Shown piece after piece: positions 29,781 through 43,146 of a stretch of 64,000 nucleotides of DNA. The translations under genes were made by a program, and so were the position numbers. Position 1 is the stretch's first letter. The number at the start of each line of letters is the position of its first letter. Where the stretch lies: NCBI GenBank assembly GCA_036571765.1, contig BROE01000010.1, positions 12,080,034 to 12,144,033 on the forward strand, in the 5' to 3' direction. The stretch comes from Plecoglossus altivelis (lineage: Eukaryota; Chordata; Actinopteri; Osmeriformes; Plecoglossidae). The notes under the pieces are model-generated. The model was not told where the DNA came from. It searched no databases and worked only from the letters and a program-made list of their open reading frames with translations.

Positions 29781-32275
29781 AGGAAACTGTGAAATAGAAG
29801 ACAATGTAAAAGAATGTCTTGTAGCTGTCTAGCGTACGTATCATCCGCGGCTAGCGTCGCTAGGCTGCTGGTGGTGGCGGTCCAGGACGGTCGGGGAGGG
29901 CAGAGGGGGATTGACACACACAAGACGGGCAGGAATCTCTGCGTTTCACTGCTGATCGATCAACACCCTTCGCGGTGGCTGATGTGGCTAATGTAGCTAG
30001 CTAGTGAGGCATATGCATTTCATTAATCTACAGTGCATTATTTCGATTTCAACCAACATCATGTTAAACGTATCTTATTATCTTGCCGCAATGATAGTTC
30101 AATGATAGATGCTGGTTTCGGGCAAGCCAGCGTCAGTAATGCTAGAGATTAACTGGTAGTAATAGGAGTATCTGCTATCGCGCTAGCTAACACGCCTAGG
30201 AACATAGCTAAACCGATTTATGATGGTTGACTAACGTGAAGTATTACCATTCAGCGAGTGCTGAGCGAATTGTCAACGTGATACGGTAGTAGTTGGGACT
30301 GATAAGACAGATACACCGTTTGTATTTATACTGATTGAATGTGGCTGGTAGTGCTGACTCGGGGTTGAATTCTGTCGACGGACAATTGCGGTCCGAGTCA
30401 ACTAAGATGTAAGTGTGTGTGTAAGTGTGTAAATTTTCAACTAAGACCCGTGACATGCTGACTGTTAGGATCTAGAAGACCATTTCCCGCAGGAAGCTTG
30501 AGTAAGCTGTTGTGAAATACAACCTTGGGTAACATCTATGGTTTAATCTTGGTTGACTAGCTATTTAATGTCAACAGTCTTAGCAGCCGACCAACCATGA
30601 AGTCCGATGCCGTATACGATAACTTAAAGCAGGTTCCGCAAATAGTGGCTAAGTTAACTGTGCCGGGAGAGAGGAGACGATGCTGTTTTGACAGCTGTGT
30701 GGAGGAGACGATTGGAGATGGTAGGAGGAGTGGATAGCAGTGGTGTGTACTTTATTAAGAGAATGCGCATTCCCCCCCCCCTCAAACACCTCATAACCTG
30801 TTTTATATTTTTACGTGAACCTCTTAGCTGACCCTCATTCCAACCTTACAGGGCTGGGGTGTGTGGGGGTGTGGGTGTGGGTGTGGGTGCAGCAGTGTCA
30901 TGTCATGGTTGCATCCCAGCCTGCAGGGTCACCATGGTAAGGCCAACCTTGTGTTGACATTGTATCTCCAAAGACAGAGAAGGGGAGAGAGGGGAAGGAG
31001 ATGACAGGGGTGCAGAGGTCTCGATTTGTACTGACGTGTGTGTGTGTGTGTCTGTCTGTGTGTGGTGTGTGTGGAGGTGATATGGACATGTGAAGTAGAG
31101 AACTATTATTACCAGCTGACAGCTTGGTGCTGTTGACCCCTAGAAGACCTGCTGGACTGTAAACTACACACGCACGCACGCACACACACACACGTAGATA
31201 CAGATCTGTTGTTTCTCATATCAAATCTCTTTACAGTGAGTGTTGCCGAACACAGGCTTAAAGACTAGCTCCATAGCCCACCCCCTTGTCCCCTCAGCAT
31301 CGAAAATTATGGGGAGGGGGAGGGGACACACACATCTGCTACCAGGCCCCACATAAACACAGCGATGCTTTGGATCGTCATCATCCTTTAGCTTCTCATT
31401 TATACAGTCTAATCCAACAGACACACAGTTAGATCCTGTGTTATCCGTCTGACTGCACTACCAGTCCTCCATGTCTTATTTTGACTCCCCTCAGTGGAAG
31501 CAACAGTCAAGCTACAGAGAGATCCAGATCTTTACCCCCTGAGATTAGGATGCCGGCTAGCAGCTAGCGCAGCAGAACCAGTGTGTTGTCCAGGCAGCAG
31601 TCAGGCGTTAGTGCTCCTGAAAGTCTCTCCACAGAAGGAACGAACCGGAAGAGCCGGCATCCGTCAGCGCCTTCAATGTGACGTAAGCGCTTCAGCTCTC
31701 GTTATGGAGCGCGTCGACCGCGAAGGTTGTTGAGCAAATGCCAGCCCAAGGTGTTTGTGTTGGTGTGGTTTTCCCAGGGCTGTTCTGCAGGACCAGACAA
31801 TACTGCCTGCTTGGGTAGGAGCAGCACAAAGAGAGAAGTGGTGCATGAAATAGAGAGGAGAGGAAGGGGGGGGGGGAGGGGCGGGCAGGAGAGGAAAGAG
31901 AGCCGTAGGGGGCACAGCAGAGGAGAGTGGAAGTAGGGGTGGACAGGGGACGGAGGACATGAGGAGGAGTGAGAGAGGAGAATAGAGAGAGAGGGGAGGA
32001 GGAGGAGGAGAGAGACAGAGAGGGGGGAGGAGGAGGAGGTGAAGGAGTCTCATTAGCATCAATGTGTGAAGGAGCTAAAGTAGGTCACAGGAACAAAACA
32101 GACCCTCTGTTACCCGGCGTGAGTGTGTCAGGGAGAGCAGGGTGTCGTGTGTGTGTGTGTGTGAGAGAGAGAGCGAGAGAGAGAGCGAGCGAGCGAGAGA
32201 GAGAGAGCGAGCGAGAGAGAGAGAGCGAGAGAGAGCGAGAGAGCGAGAGAGAGAGAGAGCGAGAGAGAGAGAGAG

Positions 32276-32312
<37 letters not shown>

Positions 32313-32912
32313 AAAATGTGTGCGTGGTTCAGCAGGGAGCTGTGATGTGAATGAATCCAGAGAAGGGAGAGTGAGTCATGTCTCTCATCTGTCTCCTCAT
32401 ACTGTGCTTGTGCATATGACAATGATATTCTCCGATTAGGCTATTTATGCTTTCCTGCTGCATGGCTTCCTGCCTCACAGAATTATGGTCTGTAAACGTG
32501 TATCCATGACGAAGATGTGGCTCCGCCCACCCTGGGATCTGGACTTGATTAAAATACCTCCCTTGCATATACACGATGGCTGGTCTCCCACTCACATTTA
32601 CACAGCTGGGGGGACCTCCCCTCCTCTCTCACTCTCTCTTGTTCCCTCTCTCTCTTACTCTCTCTCTCTCTGTCTCTCTCTCACGCTCTCTCACTCTCTC
32701 TCTCATGCTCTCTCACTCTCTCTCTTTCCAAGCCCCCATCTTCCTCCGTTCGCCCCTAGGCTGGAATTGTATGAGGCCAGAATTGATCATTACCAGATGA
32801 CCTGTTGCACCCTCTCTCTCTCTCCCACACACACACTTATACACCCCAGTGTAACACCAGTGTCTGTGTTCCCAAAGGTGTTGCAGCTCAGCTGCAGTTG
32901 ACTGACTGAATC
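29781..32912. other. itsn1 5' intron/UTR region
   Basis: No coding exon recognised. It contains CA/GT tracts (about 31034-31070, 31163-31194), GA-rich DNA (31845-32050) and a (GAGA/GCGA)n block at 32158-32312. CT-rich DNA is at 32615-32725. An acceptor close to the start codon (TTCCCAAAG at about 32877 or TTGCAG at 32884) must precede the first coding exon. Short open frames here lack homology. Confidence 0.5.
32158..32312. repeat. (GA)n/(GCGA)n microsatellite
   Basis: About 155 bp of GAGA and GCGA units in the itsn1 5' region. It yields Arg/Glu-Ser open frames that are not genes. Confidence 0.95.
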
Positions 32913-34842
32913 ATGGCTCAGTTTCCCACAGCCTTTGGAGGTAAGTGGGGATGTGTGTGTGTGTGTGTGTGTGTATGTGTGTGTGCGCTTGCGTGTGTGT
33001 GTGCATACATGTACATGCTCTATAAGACCCCTGTGTCTCCAGCCTGTGTGTGTGTTCTCCAGGGAGTTTGGATGCCTGGGCGATCTCAGTGGATGAGAGA
33101 TCCAAACATGACCAGCAGTTCCACAGCCTCACCCCAACCCCTGCAGGATACATCACCGGTAATTTGAGTGACTCACACACACACATGCCAGCGCACTTGT
33201 ACATCCTCATTTCCAGCCCCGCTGGAGAAGTGAAACTGCCTGTCTTGGCAATTAGGGGTGGGGCTCCAATTCCGAATGATGTCACATCCTGTTTCACTAT
33301 GTGTCCTAGGCGACCAGGCAAGGAATTTCTTCCTCCAGTCAGGTCTGCCCGCACCCATCCTCGCCCAAATATGGTGAGACACTCCACCTCTGGCTGTGTG
33401 CTTAAGTTCTACTTCTCGCCCTCACTGTCCCAGCTCGCTCTTTATCTAAGTTCCCCTGTGCTTCACTCTCAATCTGCCTTATGTTTCCTCTCACTCCCTC
33501 TATCTCTTTGTTTTGTCCTCTTCACATCCTGCCTCACACCTTTCTCTCTATCTCTCCCTCTCCCCCTCCTCCTCTCTCGCTCCCTTCCCCTCTCTCTCGC
33601 TCCCACCCTCTCTCCCCCGCCCCCTCTCTCTCCCCATCTCTCTCGCCCCTCCTCTCGCTCCCCCCCTCTCTCGCTCCCCCTCTCTCTTGCCCCCCCTCTC
33701 TCACCCTCCCTCTCTCCCTCCCCCTCTTTCTCTCCCTCTCTCTCCCTCCCCCTCTCATTCTCTCGCTCCCACTCTCTCCCTCAGGGCTCTGGCTGACATG
33801 AACAGTGATGGAAAGATGGACATGCAGGAGTTCTCCATCGCCATGAAGCTGATCAAGCTCAAGCTGCAGGGTCACCCCCTGCCCCCCACCCTGCCCCCTC
33901 CATGCAAAGGCAGACACTGCCCTGCCAACTGGCGCCCACCTCCCCCAGGCCCCCTTCGGTACACTGCACTGCACTCAACATCACACACACACACACGACA
34001 CACACCACACACTGACATTCACTGAGTCTTAATATTGTGAATCCAGTCTTACTGCTGGTGAGGCTATCCTGGTGGTCTCCATGGTGACGGTAGTGTTGTC
34101 CACAGGGATGCCACCTATGGGGCCGATGCCAGGCTTGCCAGCTGTGCCCCCTCTGCCCCTGCCCCCCCTCCCTGGGGTGGGCATGTCTCCCCCTCTGGTG
34201 TCATCTGTGCCCACTCCTGGACCCCCCCTGGCCAATGGGGCTCCTGCCATGATCCAGCCAATCCCGGGCTTCTCCCACCCAGGTATGGACCAATGAAAAC
34301 AGTCCATACTTGAAAACTTGTCCCTGGTGGTCTAGGATATGCGTGTCAAGATCCTCTCTCATCTCTCCTCTCTCCTCTCTCTCTCCTCTCTCCTGCTCTT
34401 CTCTCTCCTCTCTCCTCTCTCCTGCTCTCTCTCCCTCTCTCACTCTCTCCTCTCCCCTCCTCTCCTCTCTCCTCTCTCCCTCTCTCCTCTACTCCCTCTC
34501 TCGCTCTCTCCTCTCGTCTCCTCTCCCTCTCTCCTCTCTCCTCTCTCCTCTCTCTCTCCCAGGCCTCGGTAAGAGCTCGTCGTTCGGACGCTCCAGTGCC
34601 AAGCTGCAGAAAGGACAATCCTTTGAGACAGCCAGGTCCGTCATGCCACAGACATTCGCGCACACACACACACAACACATCCATCCTCATAACAGTCCTA
34701 ACCTCACCCCCCCCCCCCCCCCGCCCCCCAGTGTTCCTGTGGCCCCCCCTCCCACAGACTGGGCCGTTCCTCAGTCCTCCAGACTAAAGTACAGACAGCT
34801 CTTCAACAGCCACGACAAGATGATGTCTGGGCACCTCACTGG

Positions 34843-34878
<36 letters not shown>

Positions 34879-36329
34879 CACACAGTAATACCATGTTTAG
34901 AAAGGCAGTATTAAACATCCTATAATTCTGTGTCTGTGTGCCTCTTCAGGCCCTCAGGCCAGGACAATCCTGATGCAGTCCAGCCTCCCCCAGACCCAGC
35001 TGGCCTCCATCTGGTGAGAAGCCCAGACCTCAACACCCCTGCCAGGAGAGACAGGCGGACCTGTCTGCCTGTCTGACTGACTGTCTCCTGTCGTGTATGT
35101 GTGTGCGTGTAGGAACCTGTCTGACATCGATCAGGATGGGAAGCTGACAGCGGAGGAGTTCATTCTGGCCATGCACCTGATAGACATGGCCATGTCTGGT
35201 CTGCCCCTGCCCCCGATTCTGCCCCCAGACTACATCCCCCCCACCTTCAGGTAATACCCCCCCCCCCCCTCCTCCTCTACAGCAAAGCCTGACACTAACC
35301 GTGTGTTGTATGTGTGTGCGCACAGGCGTGTGCGTAGCGGCAGCGGCGTGTCTCTGAGCAGCCTGCAGTCGGAGCAGCGAGGCGTCCAGGAGGAGGTGGA
35401 GGAGGAGCCGGAGCAAACGGCCGACAAGAAGCTGCCAGGTAAGCGGACGCACCCGGCCGGTGTCCTCGACAACCCGCCTCACCCCTCCCCCGCTCCCAAA
35501 GCCACTGCCGGCTCACGCAGCAGACACCACCCCTGAATGCTCCTCCCCATTCCTGTGTCCTCCTTCCTCCCCTCCCCACCTCCAACGTCTCTCCGCTCCT
35601 CCCTTCCCTCTGCACCTCCAATGTCTCACTGCTCCTCTTTTCCCTCCCACCCAGTGACATTTGAGGACAAGAAGAGGGAGAACTTTGAGCGCGGCAACCT
35701 GGAGCTGGAGAAGAGAAGGCAGGCGCTGCTGGAGCAGCAGCGGAAGGAGCAGGAGCGTCTGGCGGCGCTGGAGCGCGAGGAGGAGGAGCGCAAGGAGCGC
35801 GAGCGGCTGGAGCACGAGCGGCGGAGGCAGCAGGAGCTGGAGAGGCAGCTGGAGCGGCAGCGGGAGACGGAGAGGCAGAGGGAGGAGGAGCGGCGCAAGG
35901 AGATCGAGAGGAGGGAGGTGGGAGGCAGAGTGTGTGTGTGTGTGCGTGTGTATGTGCATGTGTGTGTGTGCGTGTGTGATCTGACAACGTGTGTGCGTGT
36001 CAGGCGGCGAAGCGCGAGCTGGAGCGGCAGCGGCAGCTGGAGTGGGAGAGGAGCCGGCGGCAGGAGCTGCTCACACAGAGGAACAGGGAGCAGGAGAACA
36101 TCGTCCTGCTCAAGGCTCGCAAGAAGACCCTGGAGTTTGAGCTGGAGGCCCTGGTACACTTCCTCACACACACACACACACTCACACACATACACACACT
36201 CAGACACATACATATTCAGACACACACACATTCTGACACATTCAGACACACACATACTCAGACACACTCAGTCACACACATACTCAGACACACACACACA
36301 CAGGCAGGTCCCAGGGTGATTGTGTTGAC

Positions 36330-36385
<56 letters not shown>

Positions 36386-36529
36386 CAGAGTGACAAGAGG
36401 AGCCAGCTGGAGGGCAAGCTGCAGGATGTTAGGTTCCGTCTGTCGGCTCAGAGGCAGGAGATCGAGAACACCAACAAGACAAGGGAGGTCCGCATCGCTG
36501 AGATCACACACCTTCAGCAGCAGTTACAG

Positions 36530-36568
<39 letters not shown>

Positions 36569-37177
36569 AACCATGTTTTCCCCCTGCTTGTATCCACGCC
36601 TGTTTTGACCCCTGGTGTTGCTCTGCAGGACTCCCAGCAGTGGCTGGGTCGGCTCATCCCTGATAAACAGTGTCTGAACGACCAGCTGAAACAAGTCCAG
36701 CAGAACAGCCTGCACCGTACGTACTGCTCCCACACACACACACACACTGTTACTGCTCTCACACACACACACACACACACACACACTGTTACTGCTCACA
36801 CACACACACACACACACACACACTGATACTGCTCTCACACGCACGCACACTCACACACACACACTGATTCTGCTCTCTCTTACACACACACACACTGTTA
36901 GTGCTCACACACACACACTCACACACTGTTACTGCTCACCCACCCACACACACACACACACTCACACACTGTTACTGCTCTCACACGCACACACATACAC
37001 ACACTGTTACTGCTCTCACTCACACACTGTTACTGCTCACACACACACACACACACACACACTGTTACTGCTCACACACGCACACACACACACACACACA
37101 CACACTGATTCTGCTCTCTCTCACACACACACACTGTTAGTGCTCCAACACACACACAGACACAAACTCTGTTTCTG

Positions 37178-37224
<47 letters not shown>

Positions 37225-37383
37225 ATACTGCTCTCACATGCACACACACACACACTGTTACTGTCCACACGCAGACACACACTGTTACTGCTCAAACACA
37301 CACACACACACACTGTTACTGCTCACACACACACACTGTTACTACACGCACACGCACGCACACACACACACACTCTGTTACTG

Positions 37384-37420
<37 letters not shown>

Positions 37421-37784
37421 TTACTGCTCACACACACGCTAACACACTGTTACTGCTCACACACATACACACACACACTGTTACTGCTCACACACACACA
37501 CTCACACACACACACACACACACACACTGTTACTACTCACACACACACACACACATTGTTACTGCTCTCTCACACACACACTCACACACCGTTACTGTAC
37601 ACACACACATACACACACACTCACACCATTATTCCTCTCTCTCACACACACACACACACACAATGTTACTGCCTTCACATACACACACACACACACACAC
37701 TCACACACTGTTACTGCTCACACTCACACACACACATTGTTACTGCTTACACACACACACACACACACACACATTGTTACTGCT

Positions 37785-37840
<56 letters not shown>

Positions 37841-40466
37841 TACACAACGTAACCATGCAAATTGCACATTTCAATTATGTTAAATGTAAAAAAATGAGCA
37901 ATATACTTTGCACTATGAACTATACGCACATTCAAAACTATTCATTTGAGTGTGTGTGTATGTGTGTGTAGGAGACACCCTGTCGTCTCTGCAGAGGGCA
38001 GTGGAGGTGAAGGAGAGCAGCCGGCAACAGCTGAAGGAGCAGCTGGACTCTGTGGAGAGAGAGACTCGCTCCAAACTCCTGGAGATAGACGCCTTCAACA
38101 CCCAGCTCAAGGTGACCAGCCCCCCCCAGTCTCCCACACACACCTCCAGCCCCCCCAACCCNNNNNNNNNNNNNNNNNNNNNNNNNNNNNNNNNNNNNNN
38201 NNNNNNNNNNNNNNNNNNNNNNNNNNNNNNNNNNNNNNNNNNNNNNNNNNNNNNNNNNNNNNNNNNNNNNNNNNNNNNNNNNNNNNNNNNNNNNNNNNNN
38301 NNNNNNNNNNNNNNNNNNNNNNNNNNNNNNNNNNNNNNNNNNNNNNNNNNNNNNNNNNNNNNNNNNNNNNNNNNNNNNNNNNNNNNNNNNNNNNNNNNNN
38401 NNNNNNNNNNNNNNNNNNNNNNNNNNNNNNNNNNNNNNNNNNNNNNNNNNNNNNNNNNNNNNNNNNNNNNNNNNNNNNNNNNNNNNNNNNNNNNNNNNNN
38501 NNNNNNNNNNNNNNNNNNNNNNNNNNNNNNNNNNNNNNNNNNNNNNNNNNNNNNNNNNNNNNNNNNNNNNNNNNNNNNNNNNNNNNNNNNNNNNNNNNNN
38601 NNNNNNNNNNNNNNNNNNNNNNNNNNNNNNNNNNNNNNNNNNNNNNNNNNNNNNNNNNNNNCTGTCGTGGCGAGATGAAGCCCCCCCAGCCCCCAGCCCC
38701 TGCCAGGGCGGCCGCCCGGCCCCCAGTCCCCCCCCAGACCCCCAGACCTGGCTGAAGAGGGTGAGCGAGGAGGAGGAGGGGCGTGGCCAGATGTTCCTCC
38801 AGCAGACTGAGCCCCCTGGGAAACAGCTGTCTCACACACACAGCCCCTGGCCCGCCGCAGGTAACACACACACACGCACATAGTCACTTATGTGCACGTG
38901 CATTGAGAAGTTTCAGATGTGTGTGTATAGATAGTGACAGGTGTGTATGTGTGTGTCTACAGAGAAGGTTCCGGTGTGTGGCTTCAACCAGGACCAGGTG
39001 AAGGTGGTGTTCTACCGGGCTCTCTACCCCTTTGATGCCCGTAGTCATGACGAAATCACCATCACCCCTGGAGACATTGTTATGGTAAAACATATTGACA
39101 CCATTGAGCTCTCTGTGTGTGTGTGAGAGTGTGTGAGAGTGTGTGAGAGTGTGTGTGAGAGTGTGTGAGAGTGTGTGAGAGTGTGTGAGAGTGTGTGAGA
39201 GTGTGTGAGAGTGTGTGAGAGTGTGTGAGAGTGTGTGTGAGTGTACTAACTCCACCTGCCTCTCTCCCCCTGCCTTCCTCTGCCTGAAGGTGAAAGGGGA
39301 GTGGGTAAGTGCTGGCCCTGCCCACTGTCCCTCAGCCAATCATTTGTCTACCTTCATCTCAACTTCTAATCTCATTGGGTCATCCAGTGCAATCACCTGT
39401 GATGTAATTAGTATGTAATCAGTATAACATTTCATTACTGTCCGTCCCCCTTCTCCCTCTCGTTTTCCCTCTCTTTCTCGCTCTGTCTGTCTTTCAATCA
39501 CTCTTTCCATCTCCCTTTCTCTCTCCATTTCTCTCGCTGTCTCTCCGTCTCTTCATGGGTTACAGCATATCCTACCTCACCCATCACCAGCCAGCATGTA
39601 TGTGCTGCTTGTTCAGTGTGTGTGTAACGTGTGTCCCCCCCTCAGGTGGATGAGTCCCAGAGAGGGGAGCCAGGCTGGCTGGGGGGGGAGCTCGGCGGCA
39701 GGACAGGCTGGTTTCCTGCCAACTACGCCGAGAAGATCCCCGACAGCGAGGTACCCATGAGCCTCCGTTCCTCTGCCACCGCTGCCGCCGCCATGCCCAA
39801 TCTAGCCTCCCGCCTCCCGCCGTCAGCTACGCCCACACCACCCAGCCAGCCAATGGCAACCCCACCTCCGACTTCTGCTCCCGCCCCAGTCCCAGCCCCT
39901 GGCCCAGCCCCTGGCCCAGCCCCTGGCCCAGCCCCTGGCCCAGCCCCTGGTCCGGGCCCCGGCCCTGGTCCTGCCTCCTCCTCTTCCTCAGCCTCCAGTA
40001 ACTGGGCTGACTTTAGTACAACGTGAGTGATGGCCCATACGCAAACACACACACTAACACATTCTCACACTCACTCTCACATACATCCACCCATGCATAC
40101 ACACACCCTCACTCCCACACTCACACCCTCCAGCAGACTGAGTGATGTTGTGTGTGCAGGTGGCCATCTAGCGGGGGCCAGAGTGAGGAGGGCTGGGACG
40201 CCTGGCCAACGCAGCCCTCGCTGTCTGTCCCTAGCGCCGGGGGAGGAGCCTTACGACAACGCTCTGCCTTCACCCCCGCCACCCTGACCGGATCCTCCCC
40301 CTCACCAGTACTGGGACAGGTACACACTCACGCACGCACACATACTGTTTATATCTATGGGTCTGTCTGTCTTTCTGTTGATGGGTCTGTCTGACATTGT
40401 ACAAACGCAGACCTACCTAGGCATGGTTCTTACTTTGTGTGTGTGTGTGTGGGTGTGTGGGTGGGT

Positions 40467-40510
<44 letters not shown>

Positions 40511-41597
40511 CCCAGGGTGAGAAGGTGGAGGGCATGCAGGCCCAGGCGCTGTATCCCTGGAGAGCCAAGAAGGACAACCACCTGAACTTTAACAAGGCAG
40601 AGGTGATCACTGTGCTGGAGCAGCAGGACATGTGGTGGTTTGGGGAGGTGGCCGGGGGCCAGAGGGGGTGGTTCCCCAAGTCCTACGTCAAGCTCATCTC
40701 TGGCCCCCCCCGGCACTCCATCAGGTAGGAACCCTGCTCTGCAACTCCCTCTGGATCATTCCAGGTCTAGATCATTCCAGGTCTAGATCGTTCCAGGTCT
40801 AGATCATGGGACTGTGTACTAACCCACCCCCACCCCCCCTCTGTGTGTGTTTGTGTGTGTGTGTTAGTGTGGAGTCTGGAGCCTCAGACAGCCCCCCCAC
40901 TATGAAGAGACCCTCCCCCTCACCAACCAGGCTCTCTGACCAGGGAGAAGGTACAGCCCTCACACACACACTCAGATACACCCCCCTCCCCCCCCCACAC
41001 ACACACACACACTGGGCTGACATGTCTGTGTGTGTGTGTCTCTGTTTCCAGAGTACCTGGCCATGTACACCTACGAGAGCAGTGAGCAGGGGGACCTGTC
41101 CTTCCAGCAGGGTGACATCATCACCGTCACCAAGAAGGAGGGCGATTGGTGGACGGGCGTGGTCGGAGGCCGGACTGGGGTCTTCCCCTCCAACTACGTC
41201 AAACCTAAGGATTCAGATGTATGTATACACACACACACCTCCTCAAACACACACCTCCCCCCCACACACACCTCCCCCACAAACACTTGTTCTCACTTGT
41301 TATCATCCCCTCTCCTCCAGGGGCTGGGACTGGCAGGGAAGACGGGCTCTCTGGGAAAGAAGCCAGGTAAACAGTGTTTCAGTGCTACACGCGCCTCGCC
41401 ACCTCCCTGTCCCGACCTGCCCAGACTGGGTATAAACCCCTGTTCCATCTCCCCTCCTGCAGAGATCGCCCAGGTCCTGGCGCCGTACACAGCCACGGGG
41501 GCGGAGCAACTCACCCTGGCTCCTGGTCAGCTGATCCTCATTAGGAAGAAGAACCCTGGGGGCTGGTGGGAGGGGGAGCTGCAGGTACACACAGACG

Positions 41598-41639
<42 letters not shown>

Positions 41640-43107
41640 CATATACACTCATAGATGCTTATTCACATACACACACACATACATTTATACTCACGCACAC
41701 ACTGTGTCGTTTTGTTTGCTTCCTTTTCATTGGTCCAGGCCCGGGGCAAGAAGCGTCAGATTGGCTGGTTTCCAGCCAACTACGTGAAGCTCCTGAGCCC
41801 CAGTACCAGTAAGACCACGCCCACAGAGCCAACCCCACCCAAGCTACCCACACCCAGCACAGGTGAGGGGAGGAGAGGAGAGAAGGGAGGGAGGGAGACG
41901 AGAAGTAGAAGACAACACAATGATTTGAGGCATGTTCAGCTAGTATTCACTTTGTGTGTGTGTGTGTGTTTGCACAGCAGTGTGCCAGGTAATTGGCATG
42001 TATGACTACCAGGCCCAGAACGATGACGAGCTGGCGTTTGGAAAAGGCAGCATCATTAATGTGCTGAGCAGGGAGGATCCTGATTGGTGGAAAGGAGAGT
42101 TGAACGGCGCAGTGGGGCTCTTCCCGTCCAACTATGTCAAACTGACCACCGACACGGATCCTAGCCAGCAATGTAAGCTTACAAATACACACAGTAATGA
42201 AGTGTTAGCCAGTTTGTGTTGACAGTCTTCTTTTTTTCCACTCTGATGTATAACAAAACTGACACACACACACACACACGCGCGCGCGCACCTTTGCTCT
42301 CTCCAGAGGTGGTCTTGTTGTGGTTTGCCTCCCTCCTAAAACCTGATTCATCTTAACTTAACCCCTTTGGTCCAGTTCTGGATCTGGTCTGATTCTGGAT
42401 CTAATTCTGGTTCAGGTCCAGCACTGGCCTTGTTCTGGTCTGGTTCTCGTCTCGGTCCAGTTCTAGTCCAGTTCTGCTCTGATTCAGTTCTGGTCCAGTT
42501 CTGGTCCAGTTCTGGTCGGTCGTTCTGCTGTCACACCACACTGAATCTCTGCTAGCCAGGGCCTCTATGAAGACCTTCAGACCATCATACCTCACCCTTC
42601 ACTCACAAACCAACGTGTGTGTGTGTGTGTGTGGTGCATGTGTTCTTGTGGCTATGTTGTATGAATGTGTGTGTGACTGATGCATGTATGTGTGTGGTGC
42701 TCAGAAGTGTGTGTTTATATCCCCCCCCCATACTAACTCTGCACCCCTCATGTCCAGCATGTTTAGACTCCTCCTTCCTGTCTTGCTGCACGCTCCTAGC
42801 ACTCCCATTGGCTCCTGGCCAGTCACATGTTTTTTTGTTTAGTTGTTGTTTGTTTGTTTTCCTTTTGTGTTGATTTGCTTCTGTGCTGTGTTCTCCTCCT
42901 CTCTCCAGGAGTCATATGCCCCATTCCCCCTGCCCTGAAAGTCCTCACAGAGACCCACTATCCCTAGCCCCGCCCCCGGCGCCCTAGCCCCGCCCCCGGC
43001 CGCCCTGGCCACGCCCCGTCGGACCATGGGACAGCAGCAGCAGTCACATGATGCTCACATGACCAGGAAGAGAGCTGCCGCAGCCAGCCTGACTCCTCAG
43101 AGTCTCA

Positions 43108-43146
<39 letters not shown>

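Noticed and set aside
31673..32062. Leu/Pro-rich open frame near 31.7-32.1 kb
   Set aside because: It is GA-rich DNA read on the opposite strand, without homology or splice context.
36722..37838. Open frames rich in Thr-His across CA arrays
   Set aside because: (CA)n read in any frame has no stops; the coding exons of itsn1 flank the array.
42173..42222. itsn1 ending by read-through after SH3E at 42222
   Set aside because: A strong GTAAGC donor and matching downstream acceptors for both long and short isoforms explain the frame better.
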